From the NCBI GenBank assembly GCA_021838715.1, contig JAKCCX010000013.1, positions 1 through 53,346 on the forward strand: DNA of 53,346 nucleotides. Direction: 5' to 3'. Positions 1 to 11,770 of the stretch are shown here, one piece after another. The stretch's first letter is position 1. Each line of letters starts with the position of its first letter. Under the pieces are notes generated by a model that worked only from the letters and a program-made list of their open reading frames with translations, searched no databases and was not told where the DNA came from. Source of the DNA: Pseudomonadota bacterium. GTDB taxonomy: Bacteria; Pseudomonadota; Gammaproteobacteria; Burkholderiales; Burkholderiaceae_F. Position numbers and translations under genes: made by a program.

Positions 1-2524
1 CCGGCGTCCACATGTGCTCCTCGCCGCGCACCCGGAACGCGTATTCGCCGCCGGCATCGAGCATCGTCGCGAGCACCGGGTCGGCGCCGAACGCGGCCTT
101 GTGCATGCGCACCGCCTCTTCCATCACGTCGAAGAGGCCGATGCCGCCCACTCCGCTGGGCGTGCCGCGGAAATAGCGCTCGACGAGGTCGCGCGAAAGG
201 CCCACGGCCTCGAAGATCTGGGCGCCGCAGTAGGACATGTAGGTCGAGATGCCCATCTTCGACATGACCTTCTGCAGGCCCTTGCCGATCGCCTTGATGA
301 AGTTCTTGACCGCGCGATCGCCGTCGACGCCGCCATCGGCGCCGGCCGGGAACATCGCGCGCAAGGTCTCCAGCGCAAGATAGGGATGCACCGCCTCCGC
401 ACCGAAACCGGCCAGCAGGGCGAAGTGGTGGACCTCGCGGGCGCTGCCGGTCTCGACCACCAGGCCTGCGGCCGTGCGCAACCCGGCGGCGACCAGATGC
501 TGGTGCACCGCGCTCGTCGCCAGCAGCGCCGGGATCGCAACCCGGCCGGCATCGACGCGCCGGTCGGAAAGGATCAGGATGTTGTAGCCGTCGCGCACCG
601 CGTCGACCGCTTCGGCGCAGAGGGACGCCAGGCGGGCCTCGACGCCCTGGTGACCCCATTCCACGGGGTAGCAGACGTCCAGTTCGTGGCAGCGGAATTT
701 TGCCGAGGTGTACGCGGCGACGGCGCGGATCCGGGCCATGTCCTGCTCATCGAGGACGGGCTGGGCCAGTTCCAGGCGCATCGGCGGATTGATGTGGTTG
801 ATGTCGAGCAGGTTGGGGCGCGGCCCCACGAAACTCACCAGCGACATCACGAGCTGTTCGCGGATCGGGTCGATCGGCGGGTTGGTCACCTGCGCGAACA
901 GCTGCTTGAAATAGTCGTAGATCTGGCGGTTCTTTTTCGACAGCACCGCGAGCGCCGCATCGTTGCCCATCGAACCGATCGGCTCTTCGCCGGCGGCGCC
1001 CATGGGCGAAAGGATGACGCGCAGGTCCTCCTGCGTGTAGCCGAACGCCTGCTGGCGGTCGAGCAGACTCGCTGCCGTGGCGGCGCCGACGTTTCCGGCA
1101 TCGGCCGCGGGCAGGTCGTCGAGCTTGATCCGGACGCGCCGGTTCCACTCCTTGTACGGCTTGGCTGCGGCGAGCTGGCTCTTGATCTCGGCATCGTCGA
1201 TGATGCGGCCGTGCTCGGTGTCGATCAGCAGCATCTTGCCCGGCTGCAGACGCCACTTCTTGACGATCTTCGACTCCGGAATCGGCAGCACGCCGGCCTC
1301 CGACGCCATCACCACCATGCCGTCGTCGGTGACGACATAGCGCGCGGGGCGCAGGCCGTTGCGGTCGAGCGTCGCGCCGATCCGCACGCCGTCGGTGAAC
1401 GCGACCGCCGCCGGCCCGTCCCACGGCTCCATCATCGCGGCGTGGTACTCGTAGAACCCGCGCCGGCCTTCGTCCATCAGCGCATGCTGCTCCCACGCCT
1501 CGGGAATCATCATCATCATGGCGTGCGGCAGCGAATAGCCGGCCATGACCAGCAGTTCGAGCGCGTTGTCGAAGCAGGCGGTGTCGGACTGGCCTTCGTA
1601 GATGAGCGGGAACAGCTTCTTCAGGTCGTCGCCCAGCACGGGCGAGGCCATCACCCCCTCGCGTGCGCGCATCCAGTTGAAGTTGCCCTTGACGGTGTTG
1701 ATTTCCCCATTGTGCGCGACCATCCGATACGGATGCGCCAGTTCCCACTGCGGGAACGTATTGGTGGAGAAGCGCTGGTGCACCATGGCGATCGCCGACA
1801 CCACGCGCCGGTCGGCGAGGTCGCGGTAGTAGCTCCCCACCTGATCGGCCAGGAGCAGACCCTTGTAGACGACGGTGCGCGTCGACATGGAGACGACGTA
1901 GTACTCCTTGCCGTGCTGCAGGTGCAGTTCCTGGATCCGGTGGCTCGCGGCCTTGCGGATGATGTAGAGCTTGCGTTCCAGGGCGTCGGGCACCATGACG
2001 TCGGGGCCGCGCCCGATGAAGATCTGGCGGATCACCGGCTCGCGTTCCCGCACCAGCGGCGACATCGGCATCTCGCGATCGACCGGCACATCGCGCCAGC
2101 CCAGCACGACCTGCCCCTCCGCGCGCACCGTGCGCTCGAGCTCCTGTTCGCAGGCGAGGCGGGAAGCGCGCTCGCGGGGGAGGAAGATCATGCCGACGCC
2201 GTATTCGCCGGGAGGCGGCAGCGTCACGCCCTGCGCCGCCAGTTCCTCGCGATAGAACGCGTCCGGGATCTGGATGAGAATGCCCGCGCCGTCGCCGAAC
2301 AGCGGGTCGGCGCCCACCGCGCCCCGATGATCCAGGTTGCGCAGGATGTCGAGCGCCTGCAGCACCAGGCTGTGCGAACGCTCGCCGCGAATGTTGGCGA
2401 CGAAGCCGACGCCGCAGGCATCGTGCTCGTTCGTGCGGGCATACAGCCCCTGCGCCTCGGCCGTGTCACGCGCGTGATCCAACTCCGCCGCCGACCGCGG
2501 CTGTCCCGGTTGCATTGCTTCCAT
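1..2524 (-). CDS. gltB: Glutamate synthase (NADPH) large subunit, 3' end cut off by the window edge
   Basis: Makes glutamate from 2-oxoglutarate and glutamine-derived ammonia, working with GltD in the cytoplasm. About 841 residues are visible. After a 36-residue propeptide the motif EHDACGVGF places the mature N-terminal catalytic Cys at residue 37, as in the class II glutamine amidotransferase domain that fills roughly the first 430 residues. The central domain follows. The visible part ends just inside the FMN-binding synthase domain (VMSKMGISTYMSYCGAQ), so the FMN and Fe-S regions lie beyond the left edge. The start at 2524 (ATG GAA GCA ATG) has AAGGA eight bases upstream; an in-frame ATG at 2515 is the alternative. 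argJ lies upstream on the same strand, 195 bp away. Family identification is secure; the intact 3' end is unseen. Confidence 0.96.
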   Translation of the reverse strand, partial: MEAMQPGQPRSAAELDHARDTAEAQGLYARTNEHDACGVGFVANIRGERSHSLVLQALDILRNLDHRGAVGADPLFGDGAGILIQIPDAFYREELAAQGVTLPPPGEYGVGMIFLPRERASRLACEQELERTVRAEGQVVLGWRDVPVDREMPMSPLVREREPVIRQIFIGRGPDVMVPDALERKLYIIRKAASHRIQELHLQHGKEYYVVSMSTRTVVYKGLLLADQVGSYYRDLADRRVVSAIAMVHQRFSTNTFPQWELAHPYRMVAHNGEINTVKGNFNWMRAREGVMASPVLGDDLKKLFPLIYEGQSDTACFDNALELLVMAGYSLPHAMMMMIPEAWEQHALMDEGRRGFYEYHAAMMEPWDGPAAVAFTDGVRIGATLDRNGLRPARYVVTDDGMVVMASEAGVLPIPESKIVKKWRLQPGKMLLIDTEHGRIIDDAEIKSQLAAAKPYKEWNRRVRIKLDDLPAADAGNVGAATAASLLDRQQAFGYTQEDLRVILSPMGAAGEEPIGSMGNDAALAVLSKKNRQIYDYFKQLFAQVTNPPIDPIREQLVMSLVSFVGPRPNLLDINHINPPMRLELAQPVLDEQDMARIRAVAAYTSAKFRCHELDVCYPVEWGHQGVEARLASLCAEAVDAVRDGYNILILSDRRVDAGRVAIPALLATSAVHQHLVAAGLRTAAGLVVETGSAREVHHFALLAGFGAEAVHPYLALETLRAMFPAGADGGVDGDRAVKNFIKAIGKGLQKVMSKMGISTYMSYCGAQIFEAVGLSRDLVERYFRGTPSGVGGIGLFDVMEEAVRMHKAAFGADPVLATMLDAGGEYAFRVRGEEHMWTP

Positions 2525-2657
2525 GTCCCTCGTCCTTCTCCGCCCGATACCCCTGCGCCCTGCGCGGCGCCGCGAACGGGTCGCCGACGCCTTCCGGGCA
2601 ATCATCCAGGCAATCACCCGGCACTCTACTGCAAGGAGGGGGCCCGGGCAACGGAAT

Positions 2658-2722
2658 AAATTGGGGTCAGAGCCTAATTAACAGAGCAAGCGGAACCGGA
2701 TTTGCAAATAAGGGACAGATCA
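2658..2722. repeat. Two short motifs resembling REP/RAYT-associated relics
   Basis: The gltB-argJ spacer holds AAATTGGGGTCAGAGCCTAA (from 2658) and AAATAAGGGACAGATC (from 2706). The second reaches the argJ stop codon. Similar TGGGGTCAGAG and AAGGGACAGA strings are, from memory, recurrent beside REP-associated Y1 transposases in proteobacteria. No transposase is present here. The assignment is inferred from recalled motif similarity only. Confidence 0.35.
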
Positions 2723-3946
2723 ACTCCGGTAGTCGGCGTTGATCGACACGTACTCGTGCGAAAGATCGCAGGTCCATACCGTGGTCGCGGCATCGCCGCG
2801 CCCGAGGTCGACGCGCACCAGGATCTCCGCCCCCTGCATGACCCGCTGGCCATCCTCCTCCCGGTAATCGGGATGACGGCCACCGTCCCGCGCCACGGCG
2901 ACGTCGTTCAGGAAGAGCTGCACCCGATCGCAGTCCAGATCGGCGATCCCCGCATTGCCGATGGCGGCCAGGATCCGACCCAGATTGGGGTCGGACGCAA
3001 AGAACGCGGTCTTCACCAGCGGCGAGCGCGCGATCGAATTGGCCACGGCCAAGGCCTCGGCCTCGGTCCCGGCACCGGCCACCGTCACCGTGATGAACTT
3101 GGTTGCGCCTTCGCCGTCCCGCACGATGGCCTGAGCCAGCGCCTGCGCCACCCGCACGATGGCGGACTCCACCGCCGCCAGACGCGGATCGGCTTCGGAA
3201 TCGATCGGGGCCAGCGCCGCCTTGCCGGTGGCGATCACCACGAACGAGTCATTGGTCGAGGTGTCGCCATCGACGCAGATCCGATTGAACGAGCGGTCGG
3301 CCACGCGACGGGCCAGGCCCGGCATCAACGACGGGGCGATCGGCGCGTCGCAGGCAACATACCCGAGCATCGTCGCCATGTTGGGGTGGATCATGCCTGC
3401 GCCTTTGGCAATGCCGGTGACCGTGACCACGGTCTCGTCCACCGGAATCCGCATCGATGCCGCCTTGGGTACGGTGTCGGTGGTCATGATCGCTTCCGCC
3501 GCCGCGAACCAGGAATCGGCCTGCAGGCGTTCCGCCGCATGGGGCAGTCCGTCCAGGAGACGGTCCATCGGCAGCGGCTCCATGATGACGCCGGTGGAAA
3601 ACGGCAGCACCTCCTCCGCGCGGCACCCGAGCAGCGAGGCTGCCGCCGCGCAACTGTGCCGGGCGTCGGCAAGGCCGGAATCGCCCGTTCCGGCATTCGC
3701 GCAGCCCGTATTGACGACCAGCGCCCGCGGCGTCGCGCGCGCGAGATGCTCCCGCCCGACCAGCACCGGCGCGGCACAGAAGCGGTTCTGCGTGAACACG
3801 GCGCCGACCGCGGCGCCTGCGGCGATGCGGATCAACAACAGGTCCTTGCGGCCGGCCTTGCGGATGCCGGCCTCGGCCCAACCAAGCTCGATGCCCGGAA
3901 CGGGAAGCAGATCGGTCGGAACGGGAGCGGAAAGGTTCACGGACAC
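2720..3946 (-). CDS. argJ: Glutamate N-acetyltransferase / amino-acid acetyltransferase ArgJ
   Basis: Transfers the acetyl group from N-acetylornithine to glutamate in the cyclic arginine pathway; some ArgJ also use acetyl-CoA. The 408-residue protein matches the family's usual length. The self-cleavage motif [15 protein letters not shown] is intact, with Thr192 as the new N-terminal nucleophile of the beta chain. Other family signatures are visible: [29 protein letters not shown] and DGDTSTNDS. The gene sits between secA and gltB on the same strand. A strong terminator after secA suggests its own promoter in the 154-bp gap. Whether it is mono- or bifunctional cannot be told from sequence alone. 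Confidence 0.95.
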   Translation of the reverse strand: MSVNLSAPVPTDLLPVPGIELGWAEAGIRKAGRKDLLLIRIAAGAAVGAVFTQNRFCAAPVLVGREHLARATPRALVVNTGCANAGTGDSGLADARHSCAAAASLLGCRAEEVLPFSTGVIMEPLPMDRLLDGLPHAAERLQADSWFAAAEAIMTTDTVPKAASMRIPVDETVVTVTGIAKGAGMIHPNMATMLGYVACDAPIAPSLMPGLARRVADRSFNRICVDGDTSTNDSFVVIATGKAALAPIDSEADPRLAAVESAIVRVAQALAQAIVRDGEGATKFITVTVAGAGTEAEALAVANSIARSPLVKTAFFASDPNLGRILAAIGNAGIADLDCDRVQLFLNDVAVARDGGRHPDYREEDGQRVMQGAEILVRVDLGRGDAATTVWTCDLSHEYVSINADYRS

Positions 3947-3973
3947 GGATATCTCCAGCAGGGTTCAATCGGG

Positions 3974-4012
3974 TCTGGTTCGGGGCTCTGGTTCGGGGCT
4001 CTGGTTCGGGAC
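3974..4012. repeat. 13-bp tandem repeat, three copies
   Basis: Three head-to-tail copies of TCTGGTTCGGGGC lie between secA and argJ; the third differs at one base (GGGAC for GGGGC). They lie just upstream of the argJ start on the minus strand, so they would be in the argJ leader or promoter region. Copy number is too low and there are no spacers for a CRISPR. They could be replication slippage or a protein-binding array. Confidence 0.8.
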
Positions 4013-4023
4013 TCTTCTGCGCG

Positions 4024-4054
4024 CCCTCACCCCAACCCTGTCCCGCGAACGGGA
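4024..4054. repeat. Dispersed GC-rich palindromic repeat, copy 1 (3' of secA)
   Basis: Begins CCCTCACCCCAACCCTGTCC and contains an inverted pair TCCCG / CGGGA. It resembles copies at 18909-18946 and 39557-39600 in the same orientation, each just after a minus-strand stop codon. It probably belongs to a chromosomal family of intergenic hairpins. This copy sits directly past the secA terminator. Confidence 0.6.
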
Positions 4055-4055
4055 A

Positions 4056-4082
4056 GAAAAACCCCGCGGACGCGCCACGGGG
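4056..4082 (-). terminator. Rho-independent terminator of secA
   Basis: On the minus strand CCCCGTGG pairs with CCGCGGGG (eight pairs, one G-T) around the loop CGCGT and is followed by TTTTT. It begins 18 bases after the secA stop codon. This is the clearest intrinsic terminator in the window and separates secA from argJ. Confidence 0.85.
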
Positions 4083-4100
4083 CACAAGAGACGCGAAACG

Positions 4101-6887
<2,787 letters not shown>

Positions 6888-7024
6888 CGCGTGCCAGCCT
6901 GATCGGTGGCGCGGAGCGCATCCCGGCGAGCAAGGGCTCCACCGGTCGCCCCCGCGTCCGGGACGGAGGAAAACGAGGGATTATAGGGGCAGGGCAATGC
7001 CGCCCCCGCGTTTCCGTCCGGGAT

Positions 7025-8014
7025 CTACTGGACGCTCACCGCTTCGGCCGGGCGCATGACTTTGGCGCGGACCCAATGGCGCCCCTTGCCCCGGAAGCCA
7101 TGCTGCAACGCGGCCAGGTAGCGCGTCGGATCCTGCGGCACCTCGTGGATGCGCACCTCGAAATGCAGATGCGGTCCGGTCGAACGGCCGGTCGAGCCGA
7201 CCTCGGCGACCTCCTGCCCCTTGCGGACGATGTCGCCGACCTTGACGTCGAGCCGGCTGGCGTGGCCGTAGAGGGTCGACAGGCCGTTGCCGTGGTCGAT
7301 CTCGACCATGTTGCCGTAATCGGGGGTGCGCTGGGCGCGGACCACGACGCCACCGGCGGCAGCCAGGATGGGCGTGCCCTTCGGCGCGTCGAAGTCGATG
7401 CCCGGATGCAGGGACCAGCGGCCGGTGAACGGATCGAGGCGCTCGCCGTACCCCGAACCGATATAGCCGGTGCGCACCGGGGTTCCATGGGGCAGCAGCG
7501 CATCGCTCGCCTGATTCGCCACCAGTTCCGACTCGACGACGCGGAGGTAGTCGGAGCGCTGTTCGACCTGCCTGTCGACGCTCGCGACCTGCTGCTGCAG
7601 CTCGCCGATGCTCACCTGCCGTGCGCCGGGATCGATGGGGCCGCCCTCGCCCGGCAGCTCGCCGAAGCGGAAGGTTTCCGGATTGATGCCGGCAAGCTTG
7701 GAAACGCGCTCGCCCAGGGCGTCGAGGCGGAGCAGCTGGGCCTGCATCGTCCCCACCATCTTCGCCATCGCCGAGACCTTGGTTTGCGCCGTCATCTCGT
7801 CGCGCTGGATCTGGTCGTGGGCCATGAACGAAACGAGGTTTCGCACGTAGGGAATGTGCCCGGTGACCGCCAGCCGGACCGTCACCGCGAAAATGACGGC
7901 GGTCGTGGCGAAGACCAGGAAACCGAACCCGGCAAACGCGGCGAAAAACCCGGTGCGGGTGAGATGCACCGTCCGCGCGCGCGACAAACGCCGATCCACG
8001 AAAATAATCTGCAC
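7025..8014 (-). CDS. Membrane-anchored M23 (LytM-type) peptidase
   Basis: Predicted inner-membrane protein facing the periplasm with a zinc peptidase domain that acts on, or senses, peptidoglycan cross-links. One transmembrane helix lies at about 22-48, a coiled-coil-like segment at about 70-165, and the LytM domain at 180-290. All metal and catalytic residues are present: His203 and Asp207 in HPGIDFD, His251 in YGH, and His282/His284 in PHLHFE. It is therefore likely an active enzyme rather than an EnvC/NlpD-type activator. Start is GTG at 8014 with a strong GGGAGGG site. It lies next to secA and divergent from dciA, an arrangement I recall from other betaproteobacteria. Confidence 0.9.
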   Translation of the reverse strand: MQIIFVDRRLSRARTVHLTRTGFFAAFAGFGFLVFATTAVIFAVTVRLAVTGHIPYVRNLVSFMAHDQIQRDEMTAQTKVSAMAKMVGTMQAQLLRLDALGERVSKLAGINPETFRFGELPGEGGPIDPGARQVSIGELQQQVASVDRQVEQRSDYLRVVESELVANQASDALLPHGTPVRTGYIGSGYGERLDPFTGRWSLHPGIDFDAPKGTPILAAAGGVVVRAQRTPDYGNMVEIDHGNGLSTLYGHASRLDVKVGDIVRKGQEVAEVGSTGRSTGPHLHFEVRIHEVPQDPTRYLAALQHGFRGKGRHWVRAKVMRPAEAVSVQ

Positions 8015-8117
8015 AATCCCTCCCCACGCCGGGCATGACCTGCTCGGCTACGATTGTTTTCCGTTATACGGACCGGCCCGCCCCGTTCCAACCCCTCGAA
8101 ACCGGCAAGCCCATCGG

Positions 8118-8627
8118 ATGAACGTACCCTCCCGCCGCCTGGACCGCATTCTCACCGACCATGCGGTCACCGCGTCGCTGCTGGCCCGGGTTGCCGCCGG
8201 ACAGGCCGCGGCGCAGGCCATCGCGCCCCTCCTGTCCGAACTGCTCCCGGGTTTCGACCCGCTTCGGCCCGGCGCCTGCGACGTGCGCGGACGCACCCTG
8301 CGGATCTGGCTGCGCTCGAATGCGCAGTCCACGAAGTTGCGGCAAGCCAGCCCGCGCCTGATCGCAACCCTACAGCAGCGAGGGTTGGACATTAGCGAAA
8401 TTCGCTTCGGGATTCAACCGCGGAATCGCCCCGGGTCGGCCGCGCCCTCGCCGGGCGAGGATGTGCAAGCCCGTGCGCAGCGCCAGCGCAGCCTCCAGAA
8501 TGCACTGGCGTTTTCGGAGAAGTTAGCGCCCACACTTCACGACGGAACCCTGCGGGAATCGGTACGCAGGCTACGCCGGACGGTCGAACGGCGCCTCGCC
8601 GAAACCGGCACGGCGGAAAAAGGCTAG
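8118..8627 (+). CDS. dciA: DUF721 protein, probable DciA-type replicative helicase loader
   Basis: A 169-residue protein with a DUF721-like core over about the first 100 residues (LLPGFDPLRPGACDVRGRTL, then LRIWLRSNAQSTKLRQ and a RLIATLQQRG helix). The C-terminal tail is charged and variable. Proteins of this family (DciA) replace DnaC and interact with DnaB in most bacteria; that role is family knowledge, not visible here. Its position divergent from the secA-linked M23 peptidase supports the call. The ATG at 8118 was chosen because upstream in-frame residues lack family similarity. No clear Shine-Dalgarno sequence is seen. Confidence 0.8.
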   Translation: MNVPSRRLDRILTDHAVTASLLARVAAGQAAAQAIAPLLSELLPGFDPLRPGACDVRGRTLRIWLRSNAQSTKLRQASPRLIATLQQRGLDISEIRFGIQPRNRPGSAAPSPGEDVQARAQRQRSLQNALAFSEKLAPTLHDGTLRESVRRLRRTVERRLAETGTAEKG

Positions 8628-8663
8628 CGCGTCGCGCGAGGATCCGATCGCGGCGATGCCCGC

Positions 8664-9587
8664 CTAGGCCGCCGATCCCGCAGGGCGGAACGCGCGCGGG
8701 GCCCGACTGGCATCCTCGAAGCGGACGATCTCGTAGGACTCGGGGTCCGCCAGCAACGCCCGCAGCAACTGGTTGTTGAGCGCATGGCCGGAGCGGTGCG
8801 CGCGATATGCCGCCATCAGCGGGTGCCCGAGCAGGTACAGGTCCCCCAGCGCATCCAGGATCTTGTGCTTGGCGAATTCGTCGCCGCTGCGCAGGCCGTC
8901 GGTGTTGAGGACCCGATACTCGTCCATCACGATCGCGTTCTCGAAACTGCCGCCGAGCGCAAGACCCGCCGCCCGCAAGGCCTCGACCTCATTGACGAAC
9001 CCGAACGTGCGGGCGCGCGACACCGCCGCAACGTAGTCGTCGCGATCGAAATCGACCTCGACGTCCTGCGTCGTCGAATCGATCGCCGGGTGGTTGAAAT
9101 TGATCGAAAACCGCAGCTTGTAGCCGAAATGCGGCTCCAGCCGGGCCCACTTCGCCTGGTCGCCGCTCCCTTCCCGCACCTCCACCGGCTTGCGCACGCG
9201 CACGACGCGCCGCGCCGCCGCCTGTTCGGCGATGCCCACCGAGCGGATCAGGAACACGAAGCTCGCCGCGCTCCCGTCCATGATCGGGATTTCCGCCGCA
9301 TCGACGTCGACGTAGCAGTTATCGATTCCGAGGCCGGCCAGCGCGGACATCAGATGCTCGACCGTGGCGATGCGGACGCCGCCCTGGTCGAGGGTCGATG
9401 CCATGCGGGTATCGCCGACCGCCATCGCGGACACGGGGATCTCGACCACCGGATGGCAGTCGGTCCGGCGAAAGACGATGCCGGTGTCCGGCGGGGCGGG
9501 ACGCAGGACCAATTCGACCCGCGTTCCGCTGTGCAGGCCGATGCCGACGGTGCGCGCAACGGCGCGTAATGTATGTTGTGCAACCAT
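8664..9587 (-). CDS. lpxC: UDP-3-O-acyl-N-acetylglucosamine deacetylase LpxC
   Basis: Zinc amidase for the committed step of lipid A synthesis in the cytoplasm. Its 307 residues match the family. Zinc ligands and catalytic residues are present: His78 in TVEHLMSAL, His241 and Asp245 in [10 protein letters not shown], and His268 in RSGHALNNQ. Start ATG at 9587 gives the canonical [20 protein letters not shown] start, although no good ribosome site is visible. In many betaproteobacteria lpxC follows ftsZ closely; here amtB, a hydrolase and an unknown gene lie between. Only 43 bp separate its start from the divergent neighbour, so its promoter probably lies inside that gene. Confidence 0.97.
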   Translation of the reverse strand: MVAQHTLRAVARTVGIGLHSGTRVELVLRPAPPDTGIVFRRTDCHPVVEIPVSAMAVGDTRMASTLDQGGVRIATVEHLMSALAGLGIDNCYVDVDAAEIPIMDGSAASFVFLIRSVGIAEQAAARRVVRVRKPVEVREGSGDQAKWARLEPHFGYKLRFSINFNHPAIDSTTQDVEVDFDRDDYVAAVSRARTFGFVNEVEALRAAGLALGGSFENAIVMDEYRVLNTDGLRSGDEFAKHKILDALGDLYLLGHPLMAAYRAHRSGHALNNQLLRALLADPESYEIVRFEDASRAPRAFRPAGSAA

Positions 9588-9630
9588 GTTCGGGCAGAAT
9601 TCTATCGTCCGCTTTTCCAGGAACCCGCAT

Positions 9631-10803
9631 ATGCCTTTGTTACGGAGCGTTTCTTCCTCATTTTTCCCGACGCGCGCCGGGATCGCCGGGGCTCTGGTGG
9701 CGGCGCTCGCCGCCATCGCGCCGATGGCTCCCCCGGCATTCGCCCAGACGCCTCCCTCCCCGCGCGCCGCCGCGCCGCTGCCGCTCACGACGACGGCGCA
9801 ACTGCTCGCCGGCGTCATGCCCCAAGGGAAGTTCGCGGCGAATCCCGTCGTCGCGGACATCGTCGGCGGAGCGGCCTGGCGCGCGCATCGCGCCGCCGCG
9901 CGGGCGGGTGCCCGGCAACTGCGCATCCGCCTCGCGCACATGCATGCCTGGGAAGCGCGCCACCTGCCGCGGACCCGCGGCACCCTGCTCTATCCGTTCA
10001 GCGGCCCGGACCTGATCAACGCCTACGCCCTGTTCCCGGATGCCGACACCTACGTGTTCTTCAGCCTGGAGCCCGTCGGCACGGTGCCGGCGCTGGGCAG
10101 CCTGGACGACATCGGGCGTGCGACCCTGTTCCACGACCTGCGCGCCGCACTCAACGACTTCGTTGCGCTCAACTTCTTCATCACCCCCGACATGGCGGAG
10201 AAGCTGCAGACCGACTCCCTCGACGGAACGGTGCCGATCCTGATGGCCATGATGGGGGTGCTGAACCTCCACGTCGACAGCGTCCGCCCGTACGACCCCT
10301 TTTCCGGAAAGGCGGGCGCGCATCCGGCCCACCCGGTGCGGGGCGTTCGGATCGCCTTCACCAATCCGCGCAACGGCCATCACCAGACGCTGATCTATCT
10401 TGCGATCAACGTCGGCGACCACGCGCTGCGGCACCGCCACCCCGGATTCCTTCCCTGGCTGCGCACGTTCCGCAACCCGACGGTGCTGATCAAGTCGGCG
10501 TCGTATCTGCTGCATGAACCCCACTTCCGATTGCTGCGCGCGGAACTGCTGTCCCGATCCCGCGTGATCGTGCAGGACGACAGCGGCATTCCCTATCGGA
10601 TGCTGAAGAAGGCGGGCTATGCGGTGACGCTCTTCGGACACTACCAGGAGCCCGTCAAGCTGTTCCACAACTACAGCCAGCCGGACCTCGAGGATGCCTA
10701 CACGAGCGCCGGCGCGCTCCCGCCCCTGCCTTTCCCGTTCGGATACAACTGGCGCAAGGAGGGCGGATCGGGGCTGATCCTGGCGGTGCGGAAGGCGCCG
10801 TGA
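9631..10803 (+). CDS. Exported protein of unknown function
   Basis: Not a family I recognise. The 390-residue protein begins with a convincing signal peptide: a hydrophobic stretch at 17-31 and a predicted cleavage after AFA at residue 38. The mature part is soluble, with no further membrane helices. Distinctive segments are [20 protein letters not shown] (116-135 region), GVRIAFTNP and [18 protein letters not shown], with many His and aromatic residues in the second half. A periplasmic location is inferred. It starts 43 bp from the divergent lpxC and is followed 58 bp later by the alpha/beta hydrolase on the same strand, so the two may be co-transcribed. Start at 9631 was chosen because it opens directly onto the signal peptide. 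Confidence 0.75.
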   Translation: MPLLRSVSSSFFPTRAGIAGALVAALAAIAPMAPPAFAQTPPSPRAAAPLPLTTTAQLLAGVMPQGKFAANPVVADIVGGAAWRAHRAAARAGARQLRIRLAHMHAWEARHLPRTRGTLLYPFSGPDLINAYALFPDADTYVFFSLEPVGTVPALGSLDDIGRATLFHDLRAALNDFVALNFFITPDMAEKLQTDSLDGTVPILMAMMGVLNLHVDSVRPYDPFSGKAGAHPAHPVRGVRIAFTNPRNGHHQTLIYLAINVGDHALRHRHPGFLPWLRTFRNPTVLIKSASYLLHEPHFRLLRAELLSRSRVIVQDDSGIPYRMLKKAGYAVTLFGHYQEPVKLFHNYSQPDLEDAYTSAGALPPLPFPFGYNWRKEGGSGLILAVRKAP

Positions 10804-10861
10804 TCCTGCCGCGCGCCCTCCGCGCCGCGCCGCCGACGGGACCGCGGCGGGTGACGGCGCG

Positions 10862-11770
10862 ATGAACCGCCGCGAATGCCTGCAGGCGCTGGCGGCGGCC
10901 GCGGTGGGAGCCGGCTCCGCGCCGCGGGATGGCGTGGCCGCCGCAGCCGATCCGCCGACCGTTTCCTGGTTCTTCCGCACGTCGGATGGCGTGCGCCTGC
11001 ACGTCCTGGAGCGACGTCCGGCGCGTCCGGGACATTCCGCCCCGACCATCGTCCTGGTCCCCGGCTGGTGCATGCCCGCGAGCATCTGGTCGCATCAACT
11101 GGCGGCCTTCGGCGCACGCTGGCGGACCATCGCATTCGATCCCCGCGGCCAGGGCCGCTCCGAAGTTCCGCACGGCGGCTACACCGCGGACCGACGCGCC
11201 GACGACATCGCCGATCTGCTCGCGCAAGAAGAGCGCGTGGTGCTCGTCGGCTGGTCGCTGGGCGTGCTCGACGCGCTGCAGTACGTCTACCGCCATGGGC
11301 CGGACCGCCTCGCCGGGCTGGCGCTCGTCGACAACTCGATCGGCGAGCCGCCCGCGCCCCAGGGCGGCGGGCAGTTTTTCCAGCATCTCCGGCAGCGCAG
11401 GGAACCGACCATGGATGCGTTCGTGCGCGGCATGTTCCACCGCCCGCAACCGGAATCGGAGATCGACCGTCTTGTCCGGGACGCGCTGCGCATGCCGCTC
11501 GCCGACAGCATCGCCCTGCTTTCCTATCCCATCGCACGCAGCCACTGGCGCCGGATCGCGGAGGGCTTCGACCGGCCGCTCGCCTACCTCGTGACGCCCC
11601 GGCTGCGGGCGCAATCCGAGCACCTGCAGCGAGCCCGTCCGGGAAGCCGCATCGCCGTGTTCGAACACGCCGGGCACGCCCTGTTCGTCGACGAGGCGAC
11701 ACGGTTCAACCGCATCGTCGCGACCTGGGTCGACACCGACATCACCAGTTCGGATCGCGCTCGGGCGTAG
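10862..11770 (+). CDS. Alpha/beta-fold hydrolase with N-terminal export-like signal
   Basis: A 302-residue esterase/lipase-like protein. The oxyanion region LVPGWC, the nucleophile elbow GWSLG (Ser132) and the terminal FEHAGHALF (His271) are clear. The usual acid after strand 7 is not obvious (AYLVTPRLRAQ has no Asp); Asp156 in ALVDNS may serve instead. The N-terminus MNRRECLQALAAAAVGAG carries an Arg pair before a hydrophobic stretch, suggesting export, possibly Tat, though the canonical phenylalanine is missing. The substrate is unknown. It follows the exported unknown protein by 58 bp and its last 29 bp overlap the 3' end of amtB on the opposite strand. Confidence 0.85.
   Translation: MNRRECLQALAAAAVGAGSAPRDGVAAAADPPTVSWFFRTSDGVRLHVLERRPARPGHSAPTIVLVPGWCMPASIWSHQLAAFGARWRTIAFDPRGQGRSEVPHGGYTADRRADDIADLLAQEERVVLVGWSLGVLDALQYVYRHGPDRLAGLALVDNSIGEPPAPQGGGQFFQHLRQRREPTMDAFVRGMFHRPQPESEIDRLVRDALRMPLADSIALLSYPIARSHWRRIAEGFDRPLAYLVTPRLRAQSEHLQRARPGSRIAVFEHAGHALFVDEATRFNRIVATWVDTDITSSDRARA

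Noticed and set aside
14-2659. An 881-codon plus-strand open frame
   Set aside because: It is the antisense shadow of gltB; composition is His/Arg-rich with no family motifs, while the minus strand has the Cys37 amidotransferase start.
3974-4012. Possible CRISPR array
   Set aside because: Only three directly adjacent 13-bp units with no spacers and no cas genes.
8664-9983. Extended LpxC starting at 9983
   Set aside because: The extension overlaps the exported protein and lacks LpxC similarity; the family start is [17 protein letters not shown] at 9587.
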